Shown here piece after piece: positions 53,965 to 63,350 of a DNA stretch of 64,000 nt. The notes below the pieces were generated by a model. That model was not told the origin of the DNA. It saw nothing but the letters and a program-made list of their open reading frames with translations, and did no database searches. How positions within the stretch are numbered: position 1 is the first letter of the stretch; each line of letters opens with the position of its first letter. The DNA comes from Gudongella oleilytica (GTDB lineage Bacteria > Bacillota > Clostridia > Tissierellales > Tissierellaceae): NCBI RefSeq assembly GCF_004101785.1, contig NZ_CP035130.1, positions 186,001-250,000 on the forward strand. The letters run 5' to 3'. Made by a program: the position numbers and the translations under genes.

Positions 53965-54948
53965 ATGAAAAAGTATAACGTTGCAGTGGTAGGAGCTACA
54001 GGACTTGTAGGCAGGACAATACTTAAGGTCATGGAGGAGAGGAGGTTTCCTGTCGGGACCCTTGTATGTCTGGCATCCAAGAAATCTGCAGGAGAGGTTT
54101 TAAAGTATGAGGACAGAGAGATAGTGGTAAAGGAGCTCGATGAGAACTCCTTCGATGAGGAGATAGATATAGCCTTCTTTTCTGCAGGCGGCTCTATCAG
54201 CGAGAAGTATGCACCGATAGCTGCCTCAAAGGGTGTTGTCGTAGTTGATAACAGCAGCGTCTTTCGAATGAATGAGCAGGTCCCCTTGGTGGTGCCTGAG
54301 GTAAATGGAGAAGATGCATTTTCGAATAAAGGAGTTATAGCAAACCCTAATTGTTCCACAATACAGTGTATGCTGCCCTTAAAGGCAATAATGGACAACT
54401 ACGGGATCAAGAGGGTAGTCTATTCGTCCTACCAGTCAGTGTCCGGCTCAGGGACCAAGGGCTTAAGAGACCTTGACGAGGGACTTTCGGAGTTCTACCC
54501 ATTCCCTATACAGAACAATGTCCTTCCTCACATAGACGTATTTCTTGAGAATGGATACACCAAGGAGGAAATGAAGATGATCGAGGAAACGAGAAAGATC
54601 CTTCATGCGCCTGAGCTCAAGGTAACGGCAACAACTGTAAGAGTTCCCGTAAGGTTCGCTCACAGCGTCTCCGTAAATTTGGAGCTTGAGAAAGACTTCC
54701 AGGTTGAGGATGTCAAAAGGATTTTAAGTGAGTTCCCAGGGATAATAGTAAAAGACGACCCTGACCACAAGCTCTATCCAATGCCGATCGATGCTGAGGG
54801 AAGGGATGAGGTTTTCGTGGGAAGAATTAGAAGGGATTTCAGCCTTGAGCATGGACTAAATATATGGGTAGTTGCTGATAATATAAGAAAAGGAGCAGCT
54901 ACCAATGCAGTTCAGATAGGTGAGCTCTTAGTGAAAAGGGGGATTTAG
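53965..54948 (+). CDS. asd: Aspartate-semialdehyde dehydrogenase
   Basis: 327 residues. NVAVVGATGLVGRTILKVMEER (NADP loop), FFSAGGSISEKYAPIAASKGVVVVDNSS and NPNCSTIQCMLPL with the catalytic Cys identify the enzyme. It reduces aspartyl phosphate. Ribosome site GGGAGG; 21 bases after lysC. Confidence 0.96.
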   Translation: MKKYNVAVVGATGLVGRTILKVMEERRFPVGTLVCLASKKSAGEVLKYEDREIVVKELDENSFDEEIDIAFFSAGGSISEKYAPIAASKGVVVVDNSSVFRMNEQVPLVVPEVNGEDAFSNKGVIANPNCSTIQCMLPLKAIMDNYGIKRVVYSSYQSVSGSGTKGLRDLDEGLSEFYPFPIQNNVLPHIDVFLENGYTKEEMKMIEETRKILHAPELKVTATTVRVPVRFAHSVSVNLELEKDFQVEDVKRILSEFPGIIVKDDPDHKLYPMPIDAEGRDEVFVGRIRRDFSLEHGLNIWVVADNIRKGAATNAVQIGELLVKRGI

Positions 54949-54950
54949 GG

Positions 54951-56162
54951 ATGGCAAAGCTTGGAATGCTTGGATTTGGAACAGTGGGTCAGGGAGTTGC
55001 AGACATCCTTAACAGAAGGGGCGAAGAGCTTGAGCTTCTTATTGGAGAGCCTTTACAGTTAAAAAAGATCCTGGTCAAAAATCTGGATAAGGAAAGAAAG
55101 GTATCCATCCCTGAAGGAGTCCTGACGACGGACCCGTACCAGGTGCTGCTTGATGAGGAGATAGATATAATAATCGAGGTTACAGGAGATCTGGACGACA
55201 GTTATATTTTTATTAAGAAGGCCCTCCAGAATGGCAAGCACGTAGTAACTGCCAATAAGGCGGTAGTATCAGCATACTTTGAGGAATTGTCCTACATGGC
55301 TGAGGAAAAGGGACTCCATTTCCTGTATGAGGCAAGTGCAGGAGGAGGGATACCCTTCATCAAGCCCTTGAAGGACGCCATAAGGCTAAACAAGGTTGAA
55401 AGCATAAGAGGAATATTGAATGGTACATGTAACTTCATACTCTCCAAGATGACCAACGAGGGTCTGGATTATTCGGATGTTTTAAGGGAGGCACAAGCTC
55501 TTGGATACGCTGAAGCGGATCCATCGGCTGATGTGGAGGGAACAGACACCATGAGAAAGCTAAGGATCATAGGAACACTTGCGCTCGGCGCATCCATTTC
55601 CGAGGATGACATAATCTGCGACGGCATAGACAGGCTCTCGGCATATGACATTGAGAAGCTGAAGGAAAGGGGATATGTTGTAAAGCTTATAGGAGAAGCC
55701 AGGGAGGCTGATGGAGGATTTTCAGCAATAGTCCAGCCAACGGCAGTACCTTTGGGAAGCAGCTTTGCAGGAGTTGGCGGAGCGATGAATTCCGTTTGCT
55801 TCTCAGGGGATAATGCAGGTGCGCTTACATTTACAGGCGCAGGCGCAGGGATGCTCCCTACAGCCAATGCAGTTCTAAGTGATGTCATTGATTGCATTTT
55901 GAATACTCAGAGCAAGTCCTCACCTCTCAGGGCAAGAGCTCTTCAAAACAGGAACGAGTCCCTGAAGGGATCCTATTATGTAAGATTTGAGGGAGGATTC
56001 GAGTCGGAAGTTCTTGAGGAATTGCCGTTAAAAGAAGTAATCAGCAAAAACGATCCTGTCGCTGCCATAACAGGCGAAATAAGGCTTGACAGTCTTCTCG
56101 AACTTACGGCAGGCCTTAATACAGCTGATTATTCCATAGTAAGAGTTGAGGGGTTGAGCTGA
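54951..56162 (+). CDS. hom: Homoserine dehydrogenase
   Basis: 403 residues. LGFGTVGQGVADIL (NAD(P) loop), TANKAVVSAY, YEASAGGGIPFIKPL and ILNGTCNFILSKM are family blocks; the last about 80 residues form the regulatory ACT-like part (RFEGGFESEVLEELPLKEVI). It makes homoserine. Two bases after asd. Confidence 0.95.
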   Translation: MAKLGMLGFGTVGQGVADILNRRGEELELLIGEPLQLKKILVKNLDKERKVSIPEGVLTTDPYQVLLDEEIDIIIEVTGDLDDSYIFIKKALQNGKHVVTANKAVVSAYFEELSYMAEEKGLHFLYEASAGGGIPFIKPLKDAIRLNKVESIRGILNGTCNFILSKMTNEGLDYSDVLREAQALGYAEADPSADVEGTDTMRKLRIIGTLALGASISEDDIICDGIDRLSAYDIEKLKERGYVVKLIGEAREADGGFSAIVQPTAVPLGSSFAGVGGAMNSVCFSGDNAGALTFTGAGAGMLPTANAVLSDVIDCILNTQSKSSPLRARALQNRNESLKGSYYVRFEGGFESEVLEELPLKEVISKNDPVAAITGEIRLDSLLELTAGLNTADYSIVRVEGLS

Positions 56163-56165
56163 TAA

Positions 56166-57647
56166 ATGAGATACTACAGTACAAGAAACAAGGATATATA
56201 TGTATCGGCCAGTCAGGCGATCCTAAAGGGTATATCTGATGATGGTGGCTTGTTCGTCCCTGAAGCCTTCCCGCAATTGCCACCTCTTGAGGAGCTAATG
56301 GGGAAAAACTACAGAGAGCTTGCGTTTGGGATATTAAAGTTGTATCTTGACGACTACTCTGAGGAGGAGATCCTTCAAGCTGTGGAGGGAGCCTACGACC
56401 ATAAGTTCGAGGATAAAGACATTGTGCCCATTAGAAAAGCAGGTGGAGCTTTTTTTCTCGAGCTGTTCAAGGGGCCGACTCTTGCCTTTAAGGACATGGC
56501 TCTTACGGTCCTGCCATATCTTCTGAAGACAGCAGCTATTAAACAAGGCGAGAGCAAGGAAGTAGTAATATTGACGGCTACCTCGGGAGATACCGGAAAG
56601 GCTGCTCTTGAGGGGTTCAAAGATGTGCCCGGAACAAGGGTCGTTGTATTCTACCCTGAAAACGGAGTCAGCAAGATCCAAAGGCTTCAGATGGTAACGC
56701 AAAGAGGCGCCAACACCTATGTGGCGGCAGTGAAGGGAAACTTTGACGATGCCCAGAATGGAGTAAAGGAAATATTCAATGACAAGGTATTCAACGAGGA
56801 GCTGAAGGAAAAGGGATTTGTTCTCTCCTCAGCAAATTCAATAAATATTGGAAGACTCCTTCCGCAGATAGTCTACTATGTGTACGGCTATCTAAGCTTG
56901 GCAGAGCAAGGAGAAATAAAGCTTGGAGAGAAGATAAATATTGCGGTTCCTACAGGAAACTTCGGAAATATCCTGGCTGCATACTATGCCATGAGGATGG
57001 GACTACCTGTAAACAAGCTTCTTTGTGCATCTAATGACAACCGAGTTCTCACGGATTTTTTTGAAAGCAACATTTATGACAGGAGAAGAAAGCTTATCCT
57101 TACATCCTCACCATCCATGGATATCCTTATATCCAGTAACCTTGAGAGGTATCTTTTCCATATGTCCGGGGGAAATGCGGTGGAAATTAAAGATAAAATG
57201 AGGCTTCTTCAAGACAGAGGTCACTATCAGTGGACTAAGGATAGCCTTGGACCGGTAGTTCCTGGAATGGCAGGAGAACAGCATATATCCTCTGCTATAG
57301 AAAAATTATGGTCAGGTGATGGCTACCTTATGGATCCCCATACTGCCATAGCCTACAGTGTATGGGAAAGGTATCTTAAGGATTCAGGGGATAATGTACC
57401 CGCTTTGATAGCCTCGACAGCAAGTCCGTTTAAGTTCTCCGGTAAGGTACTCGCTTCAATTGGTGAGGATGAGTACAAAGATGAGTTCGAAGGGATGAAA
57501 AGGCTTGGAGATCTAATGGGAATTCCTGTTCCTGAGAGAATGAGTGAGCTTGAAAAGCTTCCGATCCGCCATAGTAAAGTATGCGAAAAATCCCGTATGA
57601 GAGATGCTGTGAAAAGTTTTTTGGAAGGGAGCAAAACCAATGGTTAG
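56166..57647 (+). CDS. thrC: Threonine synthase
   Basis: 493 residues, the long form. YYSTRNKDIYVSASQAILKGISDDGGLFVPE at the start and the PLP-lysine segment GPTLAFKDMAL are characteristic, with TSGDTGKAALEGF and VPTGNFGNILAAYYA. It converts O-phosphohomoserine to threonine. Overlaps thrB by eight bases. Confidence 0.96.
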   Translation: MRYYSTRNKDIYVSASQAILKGISDDGGLFVPEAFPQLPPLEELMGKNYRELAFGILKLYLDDYSEEEILQAVEGAYDHKFEDKDIVPIRKAGGAFFLELFKGPTLAFKDMALTVLPYLLKTAAIKQGESKEVVILTATSGDTGKAALEGFKDVPGTRVVVFYPENGVSKIQRLQMVTQRGANTYVAAVKGNFDDAQNGVKEIFNDKVFNEELKEKGFVLSSANSINIGRLLPQIVYYVYGYLSLAEQGEIKLGEKINIAVPTGNFGNILAAYYAMRMGLPVNKLLCASNDNRVLTDFFESNIYDRRRKLILTSSPSMDILISSNLERYLFHMSGGNAVEIKDKMRLLQDRGHYQWTKDSLGPVVPGMAGEQHISSAIEKLWSGDGYLMDPHTAIAYSVWERYLKDSGDNVPALIASTASPFKFSGKVLASIGEDEYKDEFEGMKRLGDLMGIPVPERMSELEKLPIRHSKVCEKSRMRDAVKSFLEGSKTNG

Positions 57648-58494
57648 GATAAGAGTCCCTGCGACCACTGCAAATATGGGGCCAGGCTTTGACGTACTTG
57701 GTCTTGCCCTTAGCTTATACAATATCTATGAATTCAAAGATGATCCCAATAGTGTCCTGGATGACAAGAACATGATCCACAGGGCTTATAAATACACATT
57801 CCAGGCAATGGGTAAGGACGTAGTCAATGCAGAAATAACTGTAGAGGCAGAAATTCCCTCATCAAGAGGCTTGGGATCCTCTGCAGCCTGTATAGCTGCC
57901 GGTATAATGGGAGCCAATTCTATAATGGGCAACACTCTGGACAAAGAGGATATCCTTAATATTGCGACCCAGCTGGAAGGACATCCTGACAATGTTGCTC
58001 CTGCAATATACGGAGGACTTATGATTTCTGTTATGGATGAGGATGGCATAGTGACCAACCGCCTGGAATTGTCTGATGACCTTAGGTTCATAGCGCTTGT
58101 TCCTGAGTTCCAGCTTTCAACGGCTGAAGCCAGGGCAGTTCTTCCGAGAGAGATACCCTTAAAGGATGCAGTCTATAATGCAGGGAGGGTCAGTATACTG
58201 ATATCTGCACTAGCGACCGGAAGGGACGACTTAATATTCCAAGGTTTGAAGGACAGGATCCATCAACCCTACAGAGGTGTATTGATACCTGATTTTGACA
58301 GGATAATTGAGATTAGTAGAAAATTCGGAGCGCTGGGTTCATACCTGAGCGGTGCAGGATCAACGATAATGTGCATAGTAAAAGGAGATACTGGAAGATT
58401 TCTTTCTGATATGGAGAAATACCTTTCCAGGCTCCCCAACAATTGGAGAGCAATACCACTTCAACCGGATTACGAGGGAGCGGTTGAGCTGTAG
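57640..58494 (+). CDS. thrB: Homoserine kinase
   Basis: 284 residues, GHMP family. VRIRVPATTANMGPGFDVLGLAL at the start, the ATP loop IPSSRGLGSSAACIAAG, and LSGAGSTIMCIV near the end. It phosphorylates homoserine. Last gene of the operon; terminator 89 bases downstream. Confidence 0.95.
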   Translation: MVRIRVPATTANMGPGFDVLGLALSLYNIYEFKDDPNSVLDDKNMIHRAYKYTFQAMGKDVVNAEITVEAEIPSSRGLGSSAACIAAGIMGANSIMGNTLDKEDILNIATQLEGHPDNVAPAIYGGLMISVMDEDGIVTNRLELSDDLRFIALVPEFQLSTAEARAVLPREIPLKDAVYNAGRVSILISALATGRDDLIFQGLKDRIHQPYRGVLIPDFDRIIEISRKFGALGSYLSGAGSTIMCIVKGDTGRFLSDMEKYLSRLPNNWRAIPLQPDYEGAVEL

Positions 58495-58582
58495 ATAACC
58501 ATGTTGACACAAGAAGCCATTGACTGTATAATCAAACAGTATAGGCGATGGGGTTCGCCATTAAATGCGCAAGCTGATGACT

Positions 58583-58620
58583 CCTGCAAAGGGCTGAGTA
58601 GCCCTTTGCAGGATTTTTTT
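58583..58620 (+). terminator. Terminator of the threonine operon
   Basis: A perfect 13-pair stem (58583-58595 with 58600-58612, CCTGCAAAGGGCT) with loop GAGT, followed by A and seven T. Confidence 0.93.
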
Positions 58621-58638
58621 GCACTTAAGGATGATAAA

Positions 58639-59814
58639 ATGGCGACAGGATTGGGAGTAATAACTATTCTGGGGTTAATTGCGAATTACGTTTTCACAAA
58701 GCTAAGGCTTCCGGGACTTCTGGGAATGCTTTTATTGGGCATAATTATCGGTCCATATGGCATGGATCTACTGAATCCTGACCTTTTGAGAGTATCCTCA
58801 GATTTTAGGGAGATAGCTCTTATTGTGATACTGTTAAGGGCGGGATTGGGGCTGGACTGGGATGAACTGAAGAAGGTAGGAAAGCCCGCACTGAGGCTTA
58901 GCTTTATTCCGGGAGTCATAGAAGGCATTGCAATAATGCTCGTTTCCAATAGACTGATGGGATTATCTTTAGTAGAGGGTGGTATTCTTGGATTTATCAT
59001 AGCGGCGGTTTCCCCAGCAGTCGTTGTTCCTGCAATGCTTCATTTCAAAGAAAATGGTATTGGAACAAGGAAGGGTATACCGACCATGATACTTGCCGGC
59101 GCATCTCTGGATGATATAGTTATGATCACTATTTTTACTGGATTTCTTGGCCTTTATGGAGGTCAGGATATTAATGTATTTTCACAGTTTATGAGGATTC
59201 CCGTATCGATAATAACAGGAGTTAGCTTGGGCGTTATCGCAGGTTTAATATTTGTTAGAATTTTCGAGAGTTATCATATAAGAGATACCAAAAAAGTGCT
59301 GATGGTCACTGGAGCTGCCATTTTGATTATGGCTGCAGAGGATATCCTTGTAAATACCATACCAATAGCAGGTCTTTTAAGCGTAATGACCATAGGCTTT
59401 ATCATCCTCTTGAAAAGGGGAGTCGTAGCAAAGAGGCTGTCAGTAAAGTTCAATAAAATATGGATCCTTGCAGAGATACTTCTATTCGTATTGGTTGGAG
59501 CTCAGGTGAATGTCCATGTGGCTCTCGATGGAGGAGCTGCAGCATTCCTGGTTCTTTTTATAGGGCTGCTGGCGAGGTCAATAGGAGTGTTCATCTCCCT
59601 CGTAGGGACAAATTTGGATCTAAAGGAAAGATCTTTCTGTGCAGTTGCCTACACTCCTAAGGCTACAGTGCAGGCGGCTATAGGCGCTGTACCACTTGCT
59701 GCAGGTGTTGCTTCGGGGGAACTTATTCTTGCTGTAGCAGTGCTTTCTATCATACTAACTGCACCACTGGGAGCCATGGGGATCAGGCTGCTTTCACCGA
59801 TGATAAAAGACTGA
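58639..59814 (+). CDS. Cation:proton antiporter (CPA family, NhaP/KefB-like)
   Basis: 391 residues, about 12 membrane helices. RLPGLLGMLLLGIIIGPYG, then ILLRAGLGLDWDELKK and AAVSPAVVVPAMLHF, then ASLDDIVMITIFTGF with the paired Asp residues that carry ions, are the Na_H_Exchanger pattern. I chose ATG 58639 after AAGGATG; the longer frame from 58501 would run through the terminator. Ion unknown. No nucleotide-binding tail. It may share the upstream readthrough only weakly. Confidence 0.88.
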   Translation: MATGLGVITILGLIANYVFTKLRLPGLLGMLLLGIIIGPYGMDLLNPDLLRVSSDFREIALIVILLRAGLGLDWDELKKVGKPALRLSFIPGVIEGIAIMLVSNRLMGLSLVEGGILGFIIAAVSPAVVVPAMLHFKENGIGTRKGIPTMILAGASLDDIVMITIFTGFLGLYGGQDINVFSQFMRIPVSIITGVSLGVIAGLIFVRIFESYHIRDTKKVLMVTGAAILIMAAEDILVNTIPIAGLLSVMTIGFIILLKRGVVAKRLSVKFNKIWILAEILLFVLVGAQVNVHVALDGGAAAFLVLFIGLLARSIGVFISLVGTNLDLKERSFCAVAYTPKATVQAAIGAVPLAAGVASGELILAVAVLSIILTAPLGAMGIRLLSPMIKD

Positions 59815-59921
59815 AAATGAATCTTTTCTGAACTGAAATATGCTATTATCAAGGCATAATCTATCCTTTCCTGCCAGATCAGATTCTCAGACAGTTCAGG
59901 TTTGATGGATCAGGTGACTAC

Positions 59922-60002
59922 ATGGCGAAGGAGTTTATCTTTGCATTTTGTTTTGCGCCTTATTTGATTTATAACTCAATACGGAGGAAACGACAAAAAT
60001 AG
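59922..60002 (+). CDS. Possible 26-residue membrane peptide
   Basis: ATG 59922 after AGGTGACTAC opens a 26-codon frame with one short hydrophobic helix (FIFAFCFAPYLIY) and a strongly basic end (RRKRQK). The surroundings (59815-60069) have no other gene. Small size makes this uncertain. Confidence 0.35.
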   Translation: MAKEFIFAFCFAPYLIYNSIRRKRQK

Positions 60003-60069
60003 GTGAGATTGTTTTGAATTTTAGAGCCTGGGGTATAGGGAAATCACCATTATATAGAAGGTGATAAAT

Positions 60070-60915
60070 ATGAACAATTACCATTCAGACAGCTTAAGAC
60101 ATCCGATCGCGATTACTCTAAGAGCTCGAAATATTCATTTGATGAAGAAGTTCTATACTGAAGGCATGGGGCTTAAAATTCTTAAGGAAGAACCAGAGAA
60201 GATAACTCTTACGGTTGATGGGGATAGGGAAATATTGACCCTCATAACAAATCCCGATATAGTTCCTAAGCCAAGAGGTCGGGCTGGACTGTACCACTTT
60301 GCAATTCTTCTTCCATCAAGGGGGGATCTTGGAAGCTTCATTAGACATATACTCGATTATGGGGCAAATCATATTGGAGGATCCAACAACGGAGTCAGTG
60401 AAGCATTTTACATGGAGGACCCGGAGGGAAACGGGATCGAGGTTTATTCAGACATTCCAGATACCAAATGGGAATATGAATCAGACAAGCAAGTCATGTA
60501 TACAAAACCTCTTGATTACAAGGGCATACTAAGAGAGGCTGAGGGATCATTATGGAAGGGTATGCCAGCGACTACGGTACTTGGGCACATCCATCTTCAT
60601 GTGGGTGATCTTGATTCAGCACTTAGATTTTACGAGGTGCTGGGATTCCAGTTGGTCCATTCCATGGCAGCAAGTGCCTGCTTTGTTTCAACTGGAGGTT
60701 ATCATCACCACATAGGATTTAACGTTTGGAATGGCAGAGGTGCACAAACAGCTCCGGATAATGCCTCAGGTCTTGACAGCTTTCTTTTGACAGCGGCTGG
60801 AGAAGACCTTGGGGAACTTGAAAAAAAGCTGAATGAAGCCGGATACTTTGGAACCATAATAGATGGAGAGCTTTTAACCAAAGACCCTTCCGGAAACAGG
60901 ATAATCATTAAATGA
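60070..60915 (+). CDS. VOC family protein, catechol-2,3-dioxygenase-like (CatE type)
   Basis: 281 residues from ATG 60070 (AAGGTGAT ahead). Two glyoxalase-fold halves: the first with YHFAILLPSRGDLGSFIRHIL and YMEDPEGNGIEVYSD, the second with LGHIHLHVGDLDSALRFYEVLGF and HHHIGFNVW. Metal ligands His/His/Glu are plausible (GHIHLH, YHHHIGF, late acidic). In Firmicutes such CatE/YfiE-like proteins are mostly of unknown substrate; an oxygen-dependent dioxygenase would be odd in an anaerobe. Confidence 0.85.
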   Translation: MNNYHSDSLRHPIAITLRARNIHLMKKFYTEGMGLKILKEEPEKITLTVDGDREILTLITNPDIVPKPRGRAGLYHFAILLPSRGDLGSFIRHILDYGANHIGGSNNGVSEAFYMEDPEGNGIEVYSDIPDTKWEYESDKQVMYTKPLDYKGILREAEGSLWKGMPATTVLGHIHLHVGDLDSALRFYEVLGFQLVHSMAASACFVSTGGYHHHIGFNVWNGRGAQTAPDNASGLDSFLLTAAGEDLGELEKKLNEAGYFGTIIDGELLTKDPSGNRIIIK

Positions 60916-60917
60916 TT

Positions 60918-60950
60918 AAAGGAGCTTGCCCATTTATGGGAAGCTCCTTT
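60918..60950. terminator. Bidirectional terminator between the VOC and GerMN genes
   Basis: AAAGGAGCTT (60918-60927) pairs with AAGCTCCTTT (60941-60950); the inner CCCAT/ATGGG pairs continue the stem. It lies between convergent genes, with T-runs formed by the stem ends. Confidence 0.8.
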
Positions 60951-60960
60951 AGATTTCAAT

Positions 60961-61512
60961 TCAATATGCCTCGATTGGACCCTCTATGCTCATGTGTCCC
61001 ATCAGTGTTTCCGCTTCCTGTCCGTCAACAAGGAACTGAACCCTGTCGACTGAGTCAAGCTGTGTCAAGGATTCTACTACCTGGCCGATAATATAGCTCT
61101 CCTGCATTGAACCTCCATGAAGCCCTTCACTGGCAAAGTTCACATAAGCTGTTCCATCCAGTACGTCCACAGAGATCAGCTGAATGGTTTCTGTAAATCC
61201 TGTGCTTAGCTTATCAGTATCCATAGGACCAGCCATCAGGGCTCTTACTATGGCCTCCTCAAGGCAGATCTCGCCATAGGTTATCTCCTGAACCTCTGTA
61301 AGCATCCACTCGTACTGCTCGTCTCCAGTCATGATGTACTCATTGTTGCCAAAGAAAAGAACAACCTCCTCGGTTTTCTCCTCAACGGCAGGCTCCTCTG
61401 CTGGCTCATTTACCGGCTCCTCCACAGGCGGTTGAGGCTCCTCCTTAGGTGCACAAGCGGCAAGACCCAGTACCAAGGCCAGAGCCAACAGCAATATAGT
61501 CAATTTTTTCAT
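60961..61512 (-). CDS. Lipoprotein with GerMN domain
   Basis: 183 residues. A lipoprotein signal ends at GLAAC (Cys20), followed by a Pro/Glu-rich linker (about 22-48) and a GerMN domain (about 50-175: ALMAGPMDTDKLSTG, VDVLDGTAYVNFASEG, ESLTQLDSVDRVQFLVDGQ). GerMN proteins occur in spore germination and envelope processes in Firmicutes. Exported and membrane-anchored. The region 61513-61704 shows no gene. Confidence 0.9.
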   Translation of the reverse strand: MKKLTILLLALALVLGLAACAPKEEPQPPVEEPVNEPAEEPAVEEKTEEVVLFFGNNEYIMTGDEQYEWMLTEVQEITYGEICLEEAIVRALMAGPMDTDKLSTGFTETIQLISVDVLDGTAYVNFASEGLHGGSMQESYIIGQVVESLTQLDSVDRVQFLVDGQEAETLMGHMSIEGPIEAY

Positions 61513-61704
61513 TTTATTTACCCCCTTAGATCCAACTGGACCAATTCCTTGTCCTTATTCATATAATACCACAATTTTGAAGCGCTACAATTTACAATTC
61601 GGTGACAAAACGGCTCAGTTAAGCGAAATGCACCAATAATCGAAATTATGGTATTCAGTATGACATAGGGGGTATAAAGCCATTTGACAAGGAGAGTTGA
61701 TTTT

Positions 61705-62391
61705 ATGGTGGTCAAAGGGATGTACGGGGAAGCGAAAGTTTTCGCCGATAATGTTGAGGAAGGAGCCCTTCAGCAAATAAAGGAGTTTTTGGATCAGGAT
61801 TATATAAAGGATAAAAAAGTAAGGATAATGCCAGACGTACACCAGGGAATAGGCTGTGTAATTGGTCTTACAGCTAAGCTGGGGGATGTGGTAGTTCCAA
61901 ATCTGGTAGGTGTCGATATCGGTTGCGGGATGCTGACGATAAAGCTTGGGGACAATTGCCCTGACCCTGCTGAGCTCGATAGGTTCATTAGAAAAAGGAT
62001 CCCATCGGGAACCAAAACTCACAGAGACCCTGTAAAAACAATGGCTGAGTTGACTGGTCTAAGGTGCTTCAGGGAGCTTAAAGGCATTGACAGGATCCAG
62101 AGAAGCATCGGTACCCTTGGAGGAGGCAATCATTTCATAGAAGTGGGCAGAGACAGCTCTGGAAATCATTATCTGGTGATCCATTCCGGGAGCAGGAGAA
62201 TGGCCAGAGACGAAGGAGCCATGGAAAGTTTCAGAGAGTCAATGAAGGGGATATATTCAACATCAGTGCATGAGGGAACAATTGACGAGAGTCCATTTTC
62301 ATACAAGCCTCTCGAGGAGATTTTAGAAAGGATCGGAGATACAGTCCAAGTGACAGACAGGATAGTACCCATATACAATTTTAAGGCATAG
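61705..62391 (+). CDS. RtcB-like RNA ligase with an internal deletion
   Basis: 228 residues from ATG 61705 (AAGGAGAG eight bases ahead). The N-terminal two-thirds match short bacterial RtcB: RIMPDVHQGIGCVIGLTAKL, LVGVDIGCGMLTIKL, SIGTLGGGNHFIEVGRD and LVIHSGSR. The text then jumps to RMARDEGAMESFRESMKGIYSTSVHEGTIDESPFSYKPLEEIL and ends IVPIYNFKA, the C-terminal block. About 150 residues between HSGSR and the HGAGRxMSR block are absent, including the guanylylated His and further metal ligands. The frame is intact. An active ligase is unlikely; a metal-binding or RNA-binding remnant is possible. Confidence 0.85.
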   Translation: MVVKGMYGEAKVFADNVEEGALQQIKEFLDQDYIKDKKVRIMPDVHQGIGCVIGLTAKLGDVVVPNLVGVDIGCGMLTIKLGDNCPDPAELDRFIRKRIPSGTKTHRDPVKTMAELTGLRCFRELKGIDRIQRSIGTLGGGNHFIEVGRDSSGNHYLVIHSGSRRMARDEGAMESFRESMKGIYSTSVHEGTIDESPFSYKPLEEILERIGDTVQVTDRIVPIYNFKA

Positions 62392-62401
62392 GAGGATGCA
62401 C

Positions 62402-62908
62402 ATGAACTTGATATTTGCAGTCGATGGCAATTGGAAAATAGGCTACAACGGGCAGATGCTTGTTGAGATCGAAGAGGATCTGCACAGATTTAGAAGGATC
62501 ACAGAGGGTCATATGGTGATCATGGGAAGAAAAACAATGGAAGCCCTGCCAAACCAACAGCCACTGGAAAACAGGATCAACATTATCGTAACAAGGAATA
62601 AGGAATTCACTAAGGAAGGCTTTATAATAGTCAACTCTCTAGAGGACCTTTTTCCTCTTCTTAAGGAAATCAATCCTGACAAGGAAATGGAGGTATTTGT
62701 GACTGGAGGAGGCACTATTGCAAGACAGCTGCTTCTATTTTGCAATAAGGCTTACATCACAAAGATATTCAGAGATTTCAGAAACACGGACACCTTTATT
62801 CCAAATCTTGATTTGGACCCAGATTGGGAGATGGTTGAAGAATCTGAGGTTTTCAGACAAGATGACATCTACTATAGATATATAGATTACAAAAGAGTGA
62901 GGTGGTAG
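62402..62908 (+). CDS. folA: Dihydrofolate reductase
   Basis: 168 residues. MNLIFAVDGNWKIGYNGQMLVEIEEDLHRFRRIT has the substrate loop; GHMVIMGRKTMEALP and VFVTGGGTIARQLL are NADPH-binding blocks. ATG 62402 is six bases after GGAGGA; ATG 62396 overlaps that site. The Trp/Asn/Asp catalytic positions are somewhat changed (WKIGYNGQML in place of GxxWxLPxDL), so the enzyme is divergent. Makes tetrahydrofolate. Confidence 0.88.
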   Translation: MNLIFAVDGNWKIGYNGQMLVEIEEDLHRFRRITEGHMVIMGRKTMEALPNQQPLENRINIIVTRNKEFTKEGFIIVNSLEDLFPLLKEINPDKEMEVFVTGGGTIARQLLLFCNKAYITKIFRDFRNTDTFIPNLDLDPDWEMVEESEVFRQDDIYYRYIDYKRVRW

Positions 62909-62909
62909 C

Positions 62910-63254
62910 ATGGACAGAAAAAAGGAAATCGCCTTTGATGATTTTATGAAGCTGGATATAAGAGTTGGGGAGATTTTGGAAGCAAAGGTATTTGAACGAG
63001 CAAAAAAACCATCCTATAAACTCCTTGTTGATTTTGGAGAACCAATTGGCAAAAAGCAGTCCAGCGCCCAGATCACTGAGCACTTTACGCCAGAAGAGCT
63101 TATTGGCAAGCAGGTGCTTGCTGTTGTAAATTTTCCACCGAGAAATATTGCAGGATTTCAGTCCGAGGTTCTGGTTCTTGGAACGTACTCCGAAGGAGGA
63201 GTCGTGCTCATAACACCAGACAAGAGAGTCAAGCCGGGAGACATACTTGGATAG
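62910..63254 (+). CDS. csaA: tRNA-binding protein CsaA
   Basis: 114 residues, OB fold. FMKLDIRVGEILEAKVFERAKKPSYKLLVDFG and KQSSAQITEHFTPEELIGKQVLAVVNFPPRNIAGFQSEVLVLG are classic CsaA/EMAP-II-type segments. Such proteins bind tRNA or act as export-related chaperones. It starts two bases after folA. Terminator follows at once. Confidence 0.93.
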   Translation: MDRKKEIAFDDFMKLDIRVGEILEAKVFERAKKPSYKLLVDFGEPIGKKQSSAQITEHFTPEELIGKQVLAVVNFPPRNIAGFQSEVLVLGTYSEGGVVLITPDKRVKPGDILG

Positions 63255-63260
63255 AATATG

Positions 63261-63296
63261 GACGCCAAATTGATATGGCGTCTAATATTTTTTGAT
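63261..63296 (+). terminator. Terminator after csaA
   Basis: GACGCCA (63261-63267) pairs with TGGCGTC (63276-63282), then TAATATTTTTT. Confidence 0.82.
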
Positions 63297-63350
63297 CGAA
63301 ATGAACCTTTTGATAGTCTTGAGACTCATATATATGAAAGAGGTGAGAGG

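Noticed and set aside
58501-58638. Upstream extension of the antiporter gene
   Set aside because: The extension passes through the threonine-operon terminator and has no conserved residues; AAGGATG fits ATG 58639.
63258-63350. Upstream extension of the sigma-factor gene
   Set aside because: It lies within the csaA terminator; GTG 63351 has a good ribosome site and the usual N terminus.
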